Assembly (NCBI RefSeq): GCF_030409685.1
Contig: NZ_JAUFQJ010000002.1
Span: 310,001 to 374,000 of the forward strand
Direction of reading: 5' to 3'
From: Ferruginibacter paludis
Lineage (GTDB): Bacteria > Bacteroidota > Bacteroidia > Chitinophagales > Chitinophagaceae
DNA: 64,000 bases
A program made the translations under genes and the position numbers. Shown here piece by piece: positions 26,425 to 34,986 of this stretch; position 1 is the stretch's first letter; each line of letters opens with the position of its first letter. The notes under the pieces are model-generated. The model saw only the letters and a list, made by a program, of their open reading frames with translations, made no database searches and was not told the DNA's origin.

Positions 26425-29217
26425 ATGATGCCATCTTGCCTGCGCAAAAATTTTAAGCAAAGTTTTGTTGGACTTATGATTTTGACCTTGTTTTTTGTGC
26501 ATGCAACGGCGCAGGAAACAGCCATTCAATACTTATCGGGCACAGATAAAGATCATACCGTGCAATGGGATTTCTTTTGCACGAAAGGGATGAACAGCGG
26601 CAAATGGACAAGCATTGCCGTGCCTTCCAACTGGGAGCAGCAAAGCTTTGGCGGTTATAGCTATGGCCATGATAAAGTAAAAACGGATGAACAGGGTTTG
26701 TATAAACATTCATTTAAAGCGGCTTCAGAATGGAAAAATAAAAAAGTGTTTATTGTTTTTGAAGGTAGTATGACGGACACCCAAGTAAAGATAAATGGCC
26801 GGTTGGCAGGCGCCCTGCACCAGGGAGGTTTTTACCGGTTTAAATATGATATCAGTGCATTACTCAAATACGGTACAAATAATTTGCTTGAAGTAAAAGT
26901 CAGTAAACAATCCGCCAATGCATCCATCAACAGGGCTGAACGCAATGGTGATTTTTGGGTGCTGGGCGGTATTTACCGGCCGGTCTATTTGGAAATTCTA
27001 CCATCCGTATTTATTGACAGAGTGGCCATTGACGCAAAGGCCAATGGAGCTTTCAGCATGGATGTGTTTGCAATGAATATTAAAGCCGGCAACACTATTG
27101 AAGCGCAGGTACAGAACCTACGCGGCGAAAATGTAGAAGCACCATTTTCTGTTAACGTAACGGCAGTCAATGAAAAGATTGTTTTGAAAAAGCAATTCAC
27201 TAATCCTGATTTATGGAACCCCGAGTTTCCACATTTGTACCAGGTAAAAGTTACCATCAAAAATAGGGGTCAATCACTGCATAGCATTACACAAAAATTT
27301 GGTTTCAGAACAGCGGAGTTACGGTCGCAGGATGGTTTTTATGTAAACGGGCAAAAAGTAATTTTCAAAGGTGTGTGCCGCCACAGCTCATGGCCTTTAA
27401 CCGGACGTACATTAAGTAAAGAAATAAGCCTGCTGGATATCGGCCTGATGAAAGAGATGAACATGAACGCCGTGCGCATGTCACACTATCCACCGGATCA
27501 GCACTTTTTAGATGCCTGCGATTCACTGGGTTTGTTTGTGCTGGATGAGTTAACAGGCTGGCAGGCTGCGTATGATACTGTCACAGGAAGAAGGCTTGTG
27601 AAGGAACTAGTGACAAGAGATGTCAATCATCCCGGTATTGTAATGTGGGACAATGGCAATGAAGGCGGCTGGAACCGGGCACTGGACAATGATTACCAAC
27701 TATATGATCCACAGAACAGGCTGGTCATTCACCCTTGGGAGAAATTTAACGGTACCGACACTAAACATTATCCTGATTATAATTACGTGGTCAACTCGGC
27801 TTTGTATGGAAAGGAAATATTTTTTCCAACGGAGTTTATGCATGGTCTGTATGATGGCGGCCATGGTGCCGGACTGGATGATTTCTGGAACCTGATCCTG
27901 CAGCATCCGTATGGTGCAGGTGGTTTTTTATGGAGCTTTCATGATGAAGGTATGGTACGCATGGATAAGGACAGCGTGATGGATACAGATGGCAATCATG
28001 CACCCGATGGCATTGTGGGTCCATACCGGGAAAAGGAAGCCAGCTTTTATACCATTAAAGAAATATGGAGCCCGGTGTATATTAAACAGACAGCTATCAC
28101 GTCCTCTTTCAATGGTAGTATTGAAATTGCCAACCGCTATTTATATACCAACCTCAATCAATGTTCATTCGCCTGGAAACTGGCGAAGCTGCCAGCTCCC
28201 GGTGATACGACCGCATCTAACACCATCGTTGCAACAGGAAAAGCAACTATATCGCTTGCACCTGGCGGGACAGGCCCGCTGCAATTAAATTTGCCAGCGT
28301 TATGGAACAGCAGTGATGTGTTGTACCTCACCGCACATGATCCTTATAACAAAGAAATTTTTACCTGGAGCTGGCCATTGCAATCCGCAGCAACTCTTGC
28401 AAAAAAGATGTTACCTGTTGCAGCTACAACAGCTGTTGAAACAAAAACATCGGATAATAATATTATCGTGCAGCTGGATGGCATCAGTTATTTTTTTGAT
28501 AACGCTACAGGTCAGCTTTCAAAAGTCATCAATAAAAAATCAACCATTTCATTGTCCAACGGACCAATTGTTAGTGGGGTAAAACATAATTTAAAGGAGT
28601 TGAAACATTACGCAAATAGTACCCAATATATTGTTGAACCGATTTATGAAGGGCCATCCACTTTTACCGTAAAATGGATCTTTACTCCTGGCCAGCCAGT
28701 GAAGCTTGAATACGCTTATTCTGTAAAAGGACAGGTGCCTTGTATGGGCATCAGCTTTAATTACCCGGAAGAAAAGATTACCGGTATGAAGTGGCTGGGC
28801 CGTGGGCCTTACCGTGTTTGGAAGAATCGCTTAAAAGGCCAGCAGTTTGGCGTTTGGCAAAAGCAATACAACAATACCATCACCGGCGAAAGCTGGAACT
28901 ATCCTGAGTTTAAAGGCTACCACGCAAACCTGTATTGGGTAGCAATTGAAAATAAAGAATCCACTTTCAGGGTATACAATGAAGAAGAAAATGTTTTCCT
29001 GCAAATGCTGAAACCTTCAAGGCCTGCCGGCGCAAATAATGACAATACCAGTCCTGCATTTGCAGAAGGTAATATTGGTTTTATGAATGCTATTCCCGCT
29101 ATCGGAACCAAGTTTCAACCGGCTGAAAAAATGGGTCCGCAAAGCCAGCTGAATATGCAGTTAAACTATGCTCCGGTTAAAGGTAATTTGTGGTTTGATT
29201 TTACACCTGCACATTAA
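26425..29217 (+). CDS. GH2 glycoside hydrolase, second and divergent paralogue
   Basis: The 930-residue exported protein (signal peptide ending near HATAQ) has GH2 domains: a jelly roll (IAVPSNWEQQSFGGYSYG, GDFWVLGGIYRPVYLE), an Ig-like domain, a barrel, and long C-terminal domains resembling the beta-galactosidase small-chain fold (GMKWLGRGPYRVWKNRLKG). The acid/base is Glu413 in WDNGNEGGW and the nucleophile Glu470 in FFPTEFMHG. The C-terminal part makes it longer than the upstream GH2 protein, and the two are only distantly alike, so they probably act on different linkages. Two adjacent ATG codons (26425, 26428) are possible starts. Confidence 0.88.
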   Translation: MMPSCLRKNFKQSFVGLMILTLFFVHATAQETAIQYLSGTDKDHTVQWDFFCTKGMNSGKWTSIAVPSNWEQQSFGGYSYGHDKVKTDEQGLYKHSFKAASEWKNKKVFIVFEGSMTDTQVKINGRLAGALHQGGFYRFKYDISALLKYGTNNLLEVKVSKQSANASINRAERNGDFWVLGGIYRPVYLEILPSVFIDRVAIDAKANGAFSMDVFAMNIKAGNTIEAQVQNLRGENVEAPFSVNVTAVNEKIVLKKQFTNPDLWNPEFPHLYQVKVTIKNRGQSLHSITQKFGFRTAELRSQDGFYVNGQKVIFKGVCRHSSWPLTGRTLSKEISLLDIGLMKEMNMNAVRMSHYPPDQHFLDACDSLGLFVLDELTGWQAAYDTVTGRRLVKELVTRDVNHPGIVMWDNGNEGGWNRALDNDYQLYDPQNRLVIHPWEKFNGTDTKHYPDYNYVVNSALYGKEIFFPTEFMHGLYDGGHGAGLDDFWNLILQHPYGAGGFLWSFHDEGMVRMDKDSVMDTDGNHAPDGIVGPYREKEASFYTIKEIWSPVYIKQTAITSSFNGSIEIANRYLYTNLNQCSFAWKLAKLPAPGDTTASNTIVATGKATISLAPGGTGPLQLNLPALWNSSDVLYLTAHDPYNKEIFTWSWPLQSAATLAKKMLPVAATTAVETKTSDNNIIVQLDGISYFFDNATGQLSKVINKKSTISLSNGPIVSGVKHNLKELKHYANSTQYIVEPIYEGPSTFTVKWIFTPGQPVKLEYAYSVKGQVPCMGISFNYPEEKITGMKWLGRGPYRVWKNRLKGQQFGVWQKQYNNTITGESWNYPEFKGYHANLYWVAIENKESTFRVYNEEENVFLQMLKPSRPAGANNDNTSPAFAEGNIGFMNAIPAIGTKFQPAEKMGPQSQLNMQLNYAPVKGNLWFDFTPAH

Positions 29218-29591
29218 AATACTGCTCACTTTACAGCGAACTAAAGTGCTATGCTCCGATGGAATTGAACTTGCAGAAAATTAAATAATGAATGCCCGGA
29301 AATCGAAAGAAGATTACAACAACAAGCTTATTTCTCTTACCTGATTTTTACAATTTATTTGCTTCTTTTGCTATAGCAGTTATTCGTCCATGTTATTATA
29401 TCAGGAGCTTTATAAAAGAATAAATAGATTATCAAACGTTTTACGTACAGCCCTGTTGTTAGATTTTATTGTATCACCTGAATCAAAAAAGCGAACTGAA
29501 TTACGGTGTAAATACCGGTAAGCATTGAAGCAGTTTTTCGTTTTATCCTGATCAGAGTTCTACAATAAACTGGCGTAACAATTTTAAAAAA
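29218..29591. other. Intergenic region without a recognised gene
   Basis: In these 374 bases I see no convincing coding sequence. A small inverted repeat CACTTTA/TAAAGTG (29227-29233 with 29242-29248) sits just after the GH2 stop but has no T-tract. The promoter of the following sensor kinase is presumably here; no consensus element stands out. Confidence 0.5.
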
Positions 29592-30947
29592 ATGAAAAAA
29601 GTTAAGGGCCTGTTTTTTTTGGAAGCGGTTAGTGAAACAATACATGAAAGCGATCTGCTGTTACAACAGCGTTTCCGGTTGTTTAAAATAACCACTTTAT
29701 TTGCTTTACTGGTGTTTGCCACTGTGCAGTACCAGGTTACGATGGTCATATCAGGTCATTTGCTGATGTTATCAGTTATATCGGTTTTATTCATCGCCGT
29801 ATTTGTTAACTATTTTGCCTTCGCTTTTCATAAAAAGCCAGGGATAGCTTTTGTTTCACTGGTCGTCTTGCTTTTTGCTGTGTTGCATGTTATGTCGTAT
29901 GGGCAGGGAGGGGTGAGAAATTCCGGTATGTTTTATCTTTCAGCAATCATCATGGTTGCCTTTATGTTGCTGGGCAAATTATCCGGAAGAATAATGGCTG
30001 CTGTATCTGTGTTGCATATTATCTACTTTTATTTTATAACGGTATACACCAATTGGACAGATTATTCCCTCATTGGAAAAGATCCCCACCTGATTGATCT
30101 TGATTTTTTAATAACCGGCATACTTAGTATCCTGGTATTAACGTCGCAGGTAAACTATATTGAAAAAAGTAAAAACGAAATTATAAGTAATATCAACTCA
30201 AAAAAAGACGAGTTGTGTTACATCAATGACGAATTATTGATTTCACAAAAAGATTTACATCTGAAAAACAAGGAGCTTGAGCAGTTTGCCTATGTGGCAT
30301 CCCACGACCTTCAGGAACCGTTAAGAACAACAACTAGTTTTGTAGACTTACTCCAAAAACAGTATAAAGGGAAGCTGGATGATAAAGCAGATATTTATCT
30401 TGGTTTTATTGTTCAATCATCCGACAGGATGAAAATACTGATAAAGGATTTGCTGGATTATTCACGTATCGGGCAGGAAAAGCAGGCCCAAAGGGTAGAC
30501 TGTAATGTATTGCTGCAGGAAGTACTTGCTGATATTGGTATAGTAATACAGGAAACAAGCACCGAAATTAAATTGGAACGATTACCAATTGTCAGTGGTT
30601 ATGCAACCGAGATGAAGCAGCTTTTTCAAAACCTTATTCTAAATGCTATTAAGTTCAGAAAAAAAGAGATAGCAGCGCTAATTAATATGCGTGTGCATTT
30701 GGCCAATGGCTTTTGGGAATTTGAAATTGCCGACAATGGTATTGGAATAGAACAGCAGCACCAGGAAAGGATATTCATCATTTTTCAACGGTTGCACAAC
30801 AGGAATGAATATGACGGTTCTGGCATTGGCCTTTCTCATTGTAAAAAAATAGTAGAACTGCATGGAGGACAGATATGGTTAAATTCGAAACCGGGAACCG
30901 GTACCTCATTTTATTTTACCATACCAGAGATAAAAGGATTTATTTAA
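29592..30947 (+). CDS. Membrane sensor histidine kinase (phytochrome-type kinase core)
   Basis: The 451-residue protein has an N-terminal membrane domain of about six helices (residues 30-195), a short coiled coil, and then a HisKA/HATPase core. The phosphoacceptor is His238 in AYVASHDLQEPLR, a dimerisation helix typical of phytochrome-like and multi-PAS kinases of Bacteroidota. ATP-binding motifs are visible: QLFQNLILNAIKFR (N box), EIADNGIGIE (G1) and GSGIGLSHCKKIVELHGG (G2). There is no receiver or PAS domain, and the input would be sensed in the membrane segment. No partner regulator is adjacent; the nearest receiver is at 32363. Confidence 0.88.
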   Translation: MKKVKGLFFLEAVSETIHESDLLLQQRFRLFKITTLFALLVFATVQYQVTMVISGHLLMLSVISVLFIAVFVNYFAFAFHKKPGIAFVSLVVLLFAVLHVMSYGQGGVRNSGMFYLSAIIMVAFMLLGKLSGRIMAAVSVLHIIYFYFITVYTNWTDYSLIGKDPHLIDLDFLITGILSILVLTSQVNYIEKSKNEIISNINSKKDELCYINDELLISQKDLHLKNKELEQFAYVASHDLQEPLRTTTSFVDLLQKQYKGKLDDKADIYLGFIVQSSDRMKILIKDLLDYSRIGQEKQAQRVDCNVLLQEVLADIGIVIQETSTEIKLERLPIVSGYATEMKQLFQNLILNAIKFRKKEIAALINMRVHLANGFWEFEIADNGIGIEQQHQERIFIIFQRLHNRNEYDGSGIGLSHCKKIVELHGGQIWLNSKPGTGTSFYFTIPEIKGFI

Positions 30948-31106
30948 ATGTACCGCCTGGAAAAATGGCATTCGGACAATCAATGTCATCAAGGCAGGCA
31001 GAATCTGATTTAACCAAGCCTGCATCAAGGCGCCTGGGATAACGGTTCAATTGCTCTCTATCTGACCAGTTTCCAGTTCTTAAAACCAGGGATATAACTG
31101 CGGCTG

Positions 31107-31880
31107 TTAATTATAGCGGGCAAACTGGATATCAAAATTATAACGCAATTGACGGTAACCATACCTTAAAAAGGCAATAAGCGAATTTTTAACCGTAGTC
31201 AGATTTTTTCTCGTCATGGTGCTTGGTTCTGCGGCCGAATTTTCCTGCACAAACAACGCTTTAAAATCATCGTAGAACAAGCCTTTTCCTTTATGCTGTA
31301 TAAAGGAAACACACATGCGGTATTCGGTACGGTCGCCTTTTATTCCTTCGGCATACCGCCCGAATTTTTGCAAAAAGTTGCTTCGCCTTAAATGCGGATG
31401 ATCGCTGTAGTAATAAATTTTTCCGTAATTGGCATACCAGGGTTTTATCAGCATTTCTGAGAAACCATTTTTAAATGGCTTCAGATAGGGATACGCTTTG
31501 TAAGCGTAAAACCGCACTACATCCAGCTTTTCCTGTTCATTCATAATAGTCAGCGCATCCCGGAAACGGGCCGGAAAAAGTTTGGTTGGTATAAAATCTT
31601 CCTGCACATAAAGCGTATAAGGTGTTACCACCGCATCCTGGCCTTTGTTAAGGTTGTTTCCCAAACCTTTATTTTGGGGAGTAGTAATTAACCGGAACGA
31701 AAATTCGGATTGTATCTTTCGCAGGTAAGCCTGGTGCTCCGGTTTGCTGCCGTCATCCGAAACTACAATGTCCTCAAATGCGCAACCGAGGCTTTGAAAG
31801 CTTCTAAGCAAATGTTCCAAAGAACTGCTTCTGTTGTAGTGCGTAATCAAGAGCGTTACACCTTCAAAATTTTCTTTCAT
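31107..31880 (-). CDS. Family 2 glycosyltransferase
   Basis: The 257-residue cytoplasmic protein starts with a GT-A fold nucleotide-binding region (VTLLITHYNRSSSLEHLLRS, then DIVVSDDGSKPEHQAY) characteristic of GT2. At the position where the metal-binding DxD motif is expected it reads LYVQEDFIPT, i.e. QED, an accepted variant in some GT2 groups. No membrane helices are seen. Orientation is opposite to the neighbouring polysaccharide genes, so it has its own promoter. It probably adds a sugar to a surface glycan; donor and acceptor are unknown. Confidence 0.83.
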   Translation of the reverse strand: MKENFEGVTLLITHYNRSSSLEHLLRSFQSLGCAFEDIVVSDDGSKPEHQAYLRKIQSEFSFRLITTPQNKGLGNNLNKGQDAVVTPYTLYVQEDFIPTKLFPARFRDALTIMNEQEKLDVVRFYAYKAYPYLKPFKNGFSEMLIKPWYANYGKIYYYSDHPHLRRSNFLQKFGRYAEGIKGDRTEYRMCVSFIQHKGKGLFYDDFKALFVQENSAAEPSTMTRKNLTTVKNSLIAFLRYGYRQLRYNFDIQFARYN

Positions 31881-32362
31881 TGATATTATTTCGTTGTATG
31901 CTGTACAGCCTTAACGTAAACAGCATGTCTTTATTTCTTACTTGATTTTTTTTAGACAAATATCTAACGGGGGGTTAGTTTTTTACCGGCCAGGATGGAA
32001 TGAAAATTGACTTTGGTGAGGCATTGTGCACAAAGTTGGGGCAGCAGGTTGGCAACACTTGCTTCCAATTCAAGCCGGTCATTTATCCCGTGACAGGGCT
32101 TGTTAAAGTAAACAGCATGTCAACTGCCTGTGCGTTTTTTTATTATTACAACCCGGTAATGGACGAATTATTCATTTGCTGTAGCGATATTTTTAGCGCA
32201 ATCGTAGATGAATATCTACAAATAAGTTCATCCAACTTAAGTTATAATATCAGTGAAAGATATCCGTTGTAAAACTTGTTATCCCAATAAAAAAGTACCC
32301 TGCAAAGAATGAATTAGTACCTGTTGTATGTTTTTATTCTGAACAGTAAAATACATATATCC
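31881..32362. other. Divergent intergenic region between GT2 and receiver genes
   Basis: These 482 bases hold no gene I can support; a 90-codon open frame at 32000-32272 has no recognisable features. Visible structure includes CTAAC/GTTAG arms (31964-31968, 31974-31978) around a run of five G, and a 14-base exact direct repeat GTAAACAGCATGTC at 31916-31929 and 32108-32121. Promoters for both flanking genes are expected here. Confidence 0.45.
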
Positions 32363-32764
32363 ATGAATCAATCAACACCGCAACTATCAATGCTGGCCAT
32401 TCATGACGAAGTCTCTATCAAGCTCATTCTGCAGCATTATTTCAAAGATGTTTTTTCCGTGGTTGCCAAAGGCAATGGCAAAGAGGCATTGGCAAGGATG
32501 CAGGAAGGAAATATTCCAGACATCATAGTCGAAGACCTTAATATGCCGGAAATGGATGGCTACACTTTTATTTACCAGGTACGCTCCAGTGGTTACTTAA
32601 AAAATATTCCGATGGTAATGCTTTCCGGCAGTGATAGTACCGACAATAAAATCCGCTGCCTGGAATCGGGTGCCGATGATTTTATAGTGAAGCCTTTTAA
32701 TCCCCGCGAACTGTCTACAAGAATGAACGGCATTCTTCGCTGCAACGGAAAAAAGAATTCATAA
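32363..32764 (+). CDS. Stand-alone response-regulator receiver protein
   Basis: The ATG at 32363 (MNQSTPQLSM) is chosen over an upstream in-frame ATG at 32324. The product, about 133 residues, is a single receiver domain with no output module. Key residues are present: the acidic site HDE near the N-terminus, the phosphoacceptor Asp in IVEDLNMPEMDG, Ser in VMLSGSDS, and Lys in FIVKPFNP. It lies 12 bases before the receiver-like/sugar-transferase fusion gene and is surely co-transcribed. A single-domain regulator could act by protein contact, for instance on that transferase, or as a phosphorelay shuttle. Confidence 0.85.
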   Translation: MNQSTPQLSMLAIHDEVSIKLILQHYFKDVFSVVAKGNGKEALARMQEGNIPDIIVEDLNMPEMDGYTFIYQVRSSGYLKNIPMVMLSGSDSTDNKIRCLESGADDFIVKPFNPRELSTRMNGILRCNGKKNS

Positions 32765-32776
32765 AAATTAGTACCT

Positions 32777-33952
32777 ATGATAAACACAGATCAGAGAGTA
32801 GCCGTAATTACCAGCCAGGCTGCTATGGCAGACCATATCAGGGTAGCATTGAAAGATTTATTTGATGTAGATACTTTTAAAAATGGCCTGGCGCTACACC
32901 ATGCCATGGAAAAAACAAAGCCTTATAAAGCCATTATTACGGATGATGAATTACTGGGTGCCAACGGTATCCCTTTGCGTAAAACGCTCAGCAGTTTTGG
33001 ATATGGAAAAATACCATTTATGGTAGTAATGAACCAGATTGACAATGAACAGCGCAACATGGCAATGAGTGCAAGTATTGCTGAAATATTTTCGAAACCA
33101 ATTGACCAAAATGCACTGCGTACAAGAATTCCTTACCTGGTGGAAAATTACAATAGTAAGACAGGAGCGGCAGCAACAGCACTACAGTATAAACTCCCTT
33201 TAATCAAACGCATTTTCGATATTACATTTTCCGGGTTGGCCCTATTGACGTTAAGTCCGCTCTTTTTGATCATCGCCATTTTGGTACGGGCAGAAAGTAA
33301 GGGACCGGTTTTTTATTACTCGTTACGCGTGGGTTCCGGGTATAAAGTGTTTAAGTTTTATAAATTTCGTTCCATGTTTACTGGTGCCGATGCAAAGCTG
33401 AAAGATTTGTCGCACCTGAGTCAATACAATCTTGCTAAAACTTCGCCGGTGGCGGAAGAGCCCGCAGTAAAAGAGTTGTGTGAGTTTTGCGAACAGGCAG
33501 GAACGGGTTGCATTAACCCGCTGTACGCAGATAATAAAGTTGTTTGCGAGACTTTATATAATCAGCAGAAAGAAAGCAATGTTGATTCTGCCTTTATTAA
33601 AATTAAAAATGATCCCCGTAGTACACGCATTGGCAATTTTATCCGCAATACCAGTATTGATGAACTGCCCCAGTTGTGGAATGTTTTTATTGGCGATATG
33701 TCGATTGTTGGCAACAGGCCCCTGCCATTGTACGAAGCTGAAAAAATTACTACAGATAAATATGCATTGCGTTTTATGGCTCCCGCAGGTATCACCGGAT
33801 TGTGGCAGGTAGAAAAAAGAGACCGGGGAGAAATGACGGAAGAAGAAAGATTAAACCTTGATAATAATTATGCTAAAACCCACAGTTTCGCAAATGATAT
33901 CCGGCTGATCATGCGTACCATTCCGGCCTTGTTTCAGTCTGAAAATGTTTAA
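32777..33952 (+). CDS. Receiver-like domain fused to polyprenyl-phosphate sugar-1-phosphate transferase
   Basis: The 391-residue protein combines two modules. Residues 1-125 have a receiver fold pattern: Asp56 in AIITDDELLG and Lys107 in IFSKPID are kept. However, the acidic pair after strand 1 is replaced (VAVITSQ) and the Thr/Ser position reads VVMNQ, so it looks like a pseudo-receiver. Residues 140-391 are a bacterial sugar transferase (PF02397-type): one membrane helix (about 150-170), then FKFYKFRSM, SIDELPQLWNVFIGDMSIVG and APAGITGLWQV. Such enzymes start exopolysaccharide synthesis by loading sugar phosphate onto undecaprenyl phosphate. An insert at about 205-270 contains four cysteines (235, 238, 245, 257), perhaps metal-binding. 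The tandem arrangement with the receiver gene upstream suggests signal-controlled polysaccharide initiation. Confidence 0.88.
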   Translation: MINTDQRVAVITSQAAMADHIRVALKDLFDVDTFKNGLALHHAMEKTKPYKAIITDDELLGANGIPLRKTLSSFGYGKIPFMVVMNQIDNEQRNMAMSASIAEIFSKPIDQNALRTRIPYLVENYNSKTGAAATALQYKLPLIKRIFDITFSGLALLTLSPLFLIIAILVRAESKGPVFYYSLRVGSGYKVFKFYKFRSMFTGADAKLKDLSHLSQYNLAKTSPVAEEPAVKELCEFCEQAGTGCINPLYADNKVVCETLYNQQKESNVDSAFIKIKNDPRSTRIGNFIRNTSIDELPQLWNVFIGDMSIVGNRPLPLYEAEKITTDKYALRFMAPAGITGLWQVEKRDRGEMTEEERLNLDNNYAKTHSFANDIRLIMRTIPALFQSENV

Positions 33953-33961
33953 AAAAAATAC

Positions 33962-34666
33962 ATGTACCGGCTAAGAATTTTTGGTTTTACCTTTTTCCTC
34001 TGCGTTTCATTTCTAAATCGGTTATCTGCGCAGCAGGCTTCACCTGGCAGTAATAAAGGTGTTGGCAAATGATGCTTGACTGCCAATGCTGATTGATTCT
34101 GCTATTAAATATTCGCCTGAGGCACGTAAATCACGCAGTATGGAAACACGGGCAGACCTGAATTTGAAAATGAACAAAAAAGTCATTTTTGATATTGTGT
34201 CGCTGCGCAGCTCTTATGGGTATGGTACCAACTATTCCGCCGTAAACAATCAATCTGCTGTTGTAGGAAATAACCTTACAACATCCCAGTCGGCATTTTA
34301 TAATTTGGGTGTGGTGTTCAGCTTTCGCTCTCCATGCTGGTAAACAGAAAGAATGTAACGCGTATACAAAAGACAATGCTGGACGTTGCTGTGGCGAAAA
34401 AAGACAGCTCCGAATTGCAGATTAAACAGGATGTAATAACGCTTTACCAGGAATTTAAATTAGAACAAAAGTTGCTGGTTATAAGCAGTAAAAACAAACA
34501 GTCGGCCGAAGTAAATAATACCATTGCGCAAAAAGACTTTTTTAATGCCCAGATATCCATTGACCAGGTATCTGCAGTGGCGGAGAAATATAATAAGTTG
34601 GTGGTTGATTTTGAGACAAACATTTTCAAGTTTCAAACCAGCCTTGAACGATCATCGAACAGATAA
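33962..34666 (+). pseudogene. Frameshifted TolC/OEP-like outer-membrane protein remnant
   Basis: Three open pieces in different frames read as one protein. 33962-34072 gives a signal peptide (MYRLRIFGFTFFLCVSFLN...AQQ) and stops early. 34083-34345 continues with LPMLIDSAIKYSPEARKS, then a strand ending FYNLGVVFSF. 34325-34666 picks up with LSMLVNRKNVTRIQKT and a long coiled-coil helix ending near TSLERSSNR. The succession of helix, beta strand and helix is that of TolC-type channel proteins, though only about 230 residues are present versus over 400 in full members. At least two indels break the frame, near 34055-34080 and near 34325-34335. It may be a true pseudogene or may contain assembly errors. 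It lies in the polysaccharide locus, where an outer-membrane exporter would fit. Confidence 0.65.
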
Positions 34667-34986
34667 TTTGCGCCAGCCTGCCTGGTGAAGTAAAGGCTCT
34701 GGATATACTAAAGTAAATGTAACATTACCGGCATATTAATATAGAAAATATAATAAATAAGCGGGTTACCGGTTAGCTGAAACAACGATTTGTTGCGCAC
34801 TATCGTCCATCGGTTGTATGGGCGACTTTGTGTATAAACGATAATTATTTTTCACCCCCGGGTGTGCTATGTGCAATTTATTGTCAGTTATAACGTTATT
34901 TTTTATTATGGAAAATTTGTAATAATTACCCAGGTAAGAATGACCGCTGACAAATTACACGCTGGCCACCCTACAAAACTTTACGT
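34667..34986. other. Intergenic region without a recognised gene
   Basis: These 320 bases between the TolC-like remnant and the membrane glycosyltransferase show no coding sequence, strong hairpin or repeat that I could recognise. A promoter for the glycosyltransferase is expected here because the upstream gene is broken. Confidence 0.45.

Noticed and set aside
32000-32272. 90-codon open frame upstream of the receiver gene
   Set aside because: Cys- and Tyr-rich composition, no motif and no coding-like neighbours; treated as intergenic.
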